DNA of 64,000 bases from Marchantia polymorpha subsp. ruderalis (taxonomy: Eukaryota > Streptophyta > Marchantiopsida > Marchantiales > Marchantiaceae), in contig AP031357.1 of the NCBI GenBank assembly GCA_037833965.1, positions 22,588,001 through 22,652,000 of the forward strand. The letters are read 5' to 3'. Every line of letters begins with the position of its first letter. The first letter of the stretch is position 1. The notes under the pieces are model-generated. The model had not been told where the DNA came from. It worked only from the letters and a program-made list of their open reading frames with translations, and made no database searches. Shown piece by piece: positions 61,653-64,000 of the stretch. Made by a program: the position numbers and the translations under genes.

Positions 61653-64000
61653 AATTTATCATGTTTTGGTTTTTTTAATTAGCTTCAGTTTATGAAATAA
61701 CTTGTGTAAATTTTTTAAAAACTTATTACAAAAATATCATATTATAATAAAGTTTGCTATTTTCAAAATAAACAAATATTGCTAATATGTTTAAAAAATA
61801 TATTGTCATTTTGATAATTGTAATTTGTTGAATGGAAATCATGTTTTTTTTAAAGATATTTGGTTATGGTTTCAATTTTCAAACACATAATTTTGTGTTT
61901 ATTCTTTGTGTAATACTACAACAAATTTTTCTAAATTTATTATATATTCTATTGCAATTATAATACATTTATTTTGAATATAATTGAAAAAATTTAATTT
62001 TTAAAAACATGTATCAAAAAAATTAACATTAAAATGATAAAAGTTATTCATACATATGTATATGAGAATGTTTTTTTGTCTTAAAAATTCAAAAATATGA
62101 ATCATTGTCAATACTAAATATATTTAGAAATATAATCTTGAGATTATTTGCAATTAAAAATTTCCCATAGTGATGATGGCACCCTTGTGCAACACAAATA
62201 GCTTATTGGGATCCATCGCATGTCATAGACTCCATTGACGTCACACGTGACTCATGTACTAATATCAAACTATGATTTCTAACTTTAAAAAAGTTGTTAA
62301 GAGTATATACAGCAAGGCCAGAGTAGAAACAAATAGGAACACATGAGTAGAGGCGGCAAATTGTTGCAACCTTTTTTTGCAGTGAGAGAAACGATTGCAA
62401 CTATTGATGAATTTTGAGACATTCTCTTTGAGAATTCTATCATTTTGCAAATGTAGTATCACACGCCTATGCAATTGTAACATATCTAGTAACTTGAAGT
62501 GTCATCAATCTAGTGCTCTTGGCATTAGCTAGGTATTGATATTTAGAATTTTTTTATTGGTTAGTGGATGTTTGACTTGTATTGTGTTTTTCAGCCTTTT
62601 GACCCTTGGAATCCCACAAGCGGATGTTAGTATGCTCAATTCAATTATTGCACAATTTCAGAATTGAGATATGAAAGTCTAGGTTCACATTATTCAATTT
62701 CCCACGAATGTGACAACTTTTACTCAACAAACCATTACAAGATAAAATTGGTGATGCATTTGAATGAATGCATTGTCTCATGAAAGAGACAAGGTAATAT
62801 CTACAAAGAACATACACGTGCCGACATATTGAACCCTTAGCATATAGTTGCAAAAACTTTGTTTGGAACTTGGTGACGACGTGCCGGTTGGGTTTGAGTA
62901 AATTATCTGTGTTACGAAGTGTTCTCATCAAGTAATTTTTTCTAATAGTTAGTTTTCTGTAGCATTCAGTTTTTTTTCCAAACTATACACTCAGGTCAAT
63001 ACACATCTTCACAAAAGCATTCAATGTTTCTTTTTCTAAAACATTACTTATAACATAATTTGAATACATATTTTTTTCATAATATCAAAACCTAAAATGT
63101 TTGAACTATCAAATCATCATGATCATAATGCACAGAAAAGTATGAAGAAATGATAAATAACATTAGGAATCAACGGAAGTTTGTACAGGGCCCAAGTATT
63201 TATTCACCGCAGCATGTTGATCCGTGATTAGTAGTGGTACCAACTTCATGTTCTCGAGTTGTAGAGAAAATAAAAAGAAGTTATTACCATAGATAGTTTC
63301 AGATACAGTTTGGTTTTAACTCCTAACAATTGTTGTATGCAAGGAAGAAATGATGTAATAATAATAAATAAAATCCATTGTAGAATTCTCAAAAATGTTC
63401 GTTTCTATCATTTTTTTATATCCTAATCTTTATCTTTGAGTTTTTTCAAAAGTTATTGGTTCACATCAATTCGTAAGTCATGCAATTATCTTCCCACCTA
63501 ACAGCATGCTAATTGTTGAGTTTAAGCGATTTGACATCGATGTGATCATTGCAAAGATTCAAATTTGGTTATCCTTTGACATGACAAGTTAGTAGTTGTT
63601 GAGTGAACAAGTCGGTCGGAAAACTAGGAGTGAAGGAGGTTCAGCGGATAGCCAGAAGAGCACGCTTGCGCAAATAGGAAGACGGAGAATTTGACCACGT
63701 CTGTATTCAAAGGAGAAGGTTTGAAGACAAACCATTCGTCACAGGATGGAAGTGACAGCGAGCGAACCGTCGGAGTTCCATGAACTGTAAGGTGTTCAAT
63801 TGTACGTTTCGGCCATTTCTCTTTCTTCTGAGGAACATTTTCTATCTGGCGAACATTCCCCCGGGTATTCAATTAGCATAAACCATTGAAACTCTCGACA
63901 GCCCGTAGCACATGCCCAATTTCTTCTTGACTTTTGGGAGGTCCCCTTGCAGAATGGAACAATGAATTATCACCGACTAAAGATAATACGTTCATCGTGT
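61653..64000. other. AT-rich intergenic sequence with a possible second Copia RNase H trace
   Basis: No gene supported. Plus-strand sequence near 62.73-62.85 kb translates, across stops, to fragments reminiscent of the end of Copia RNase H (a GNIYKEHTRADILNP segment against the usual ...QxADILTKP). This is weak. Sequence becomes more balanced from about 63.6 kb to the right edge, perhaps approaching another gene. Confidence 0.35.

Noticed and set aside
62203-62483. Overlapping minus-strand frames near 62.3 kb
   Set aside because: Short, AT-rich and without domain resemblance. The sequence looks like decayed repeat.

Overview
The window is nuclear DNA of a land plant. It carries four intron-containing or plant-typical protein genes with U2-type GT-AG splice sites, two of them chloroplast-targeted, set in an AT-rich background of decayed plant LTR retrotransposons and MITEs. 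The mix of GC-balanced genes, abundant CAG/CTG and purine simple repeats, introns of roughly 0.1-1.4 kb and a strongly AT-rich repeat fraction suggests a bryophyte, possibly a liverwort of the Marchantia type. That placement is inference, since no species-diagnostic locus is present.

Layout. 1-13.9 kb is a relatively GC-rich block full of short tandem repeats, with no gene I can support. 13.9-17.7 kb (minus) holds a three-exon chloroplast SufE-BolA fusion (SUFE1). 17.7-31.3 kb is an AT-rich desert with relic LTR elements: a large one at 19.3-23.2 kb, and a short TRIM-like one at 23.9-24.9 kb with the same 35-bp internal array. It also holds a pogo/Tigger-like non-autonomous DNA transposon (25.0-25.8 kb). 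31.3-31.7 kb (minus) is an intronless histone H2B. 34.0-34.9 kb (minus) is the two-exon nuclear PSAL gene (photosystem I subunit XI), with a G-box/I-box module upstream. 36.6-38.4 kb holds two related terminal-inverted-repeat elements packed with hairpins and perfect tandem duplications, followed by a long miRNA-like foldback at 38.7-38.9 kb.

41.1-53.7 kb (minus) is a 23-exon gene whose spliced frame I could close from ATG to stop (1,300 codons). It is the plant CCAR1-like protein EMB1579/RSA1, with Q/G/Y-rich N-terminal regions, an R/D/E (RED/RS-like) block, a DBC1 domain and a C-terminal EF-hand-like segment. One of its introns contains a partial duplicate of exon 8 that is frame-compatible as a mutually exclusive microexon. 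53.7-64 kb is again AT-rich, with an internally deleted Copia relic (gag zinc knuckle plus RNase H, both with stops) and a 176-bp MITE inserted in an (AT)n tract.

All four supported genes are on the minus strand. They do not form a pathway together: two serve the chloroplast (Fe-S cluster assembly; photosystem I), one is a core histone, and one is a nuclear RNA-processing/transcription scaffold. I saw no CRISPR, operon-like or defence system. The most interesting signals are the alternative exon in EMB1579, the hairpin-rich repeat cluster at 36.6-38.9 kb, and the two-tier internal repeats of the TRIM-like family.
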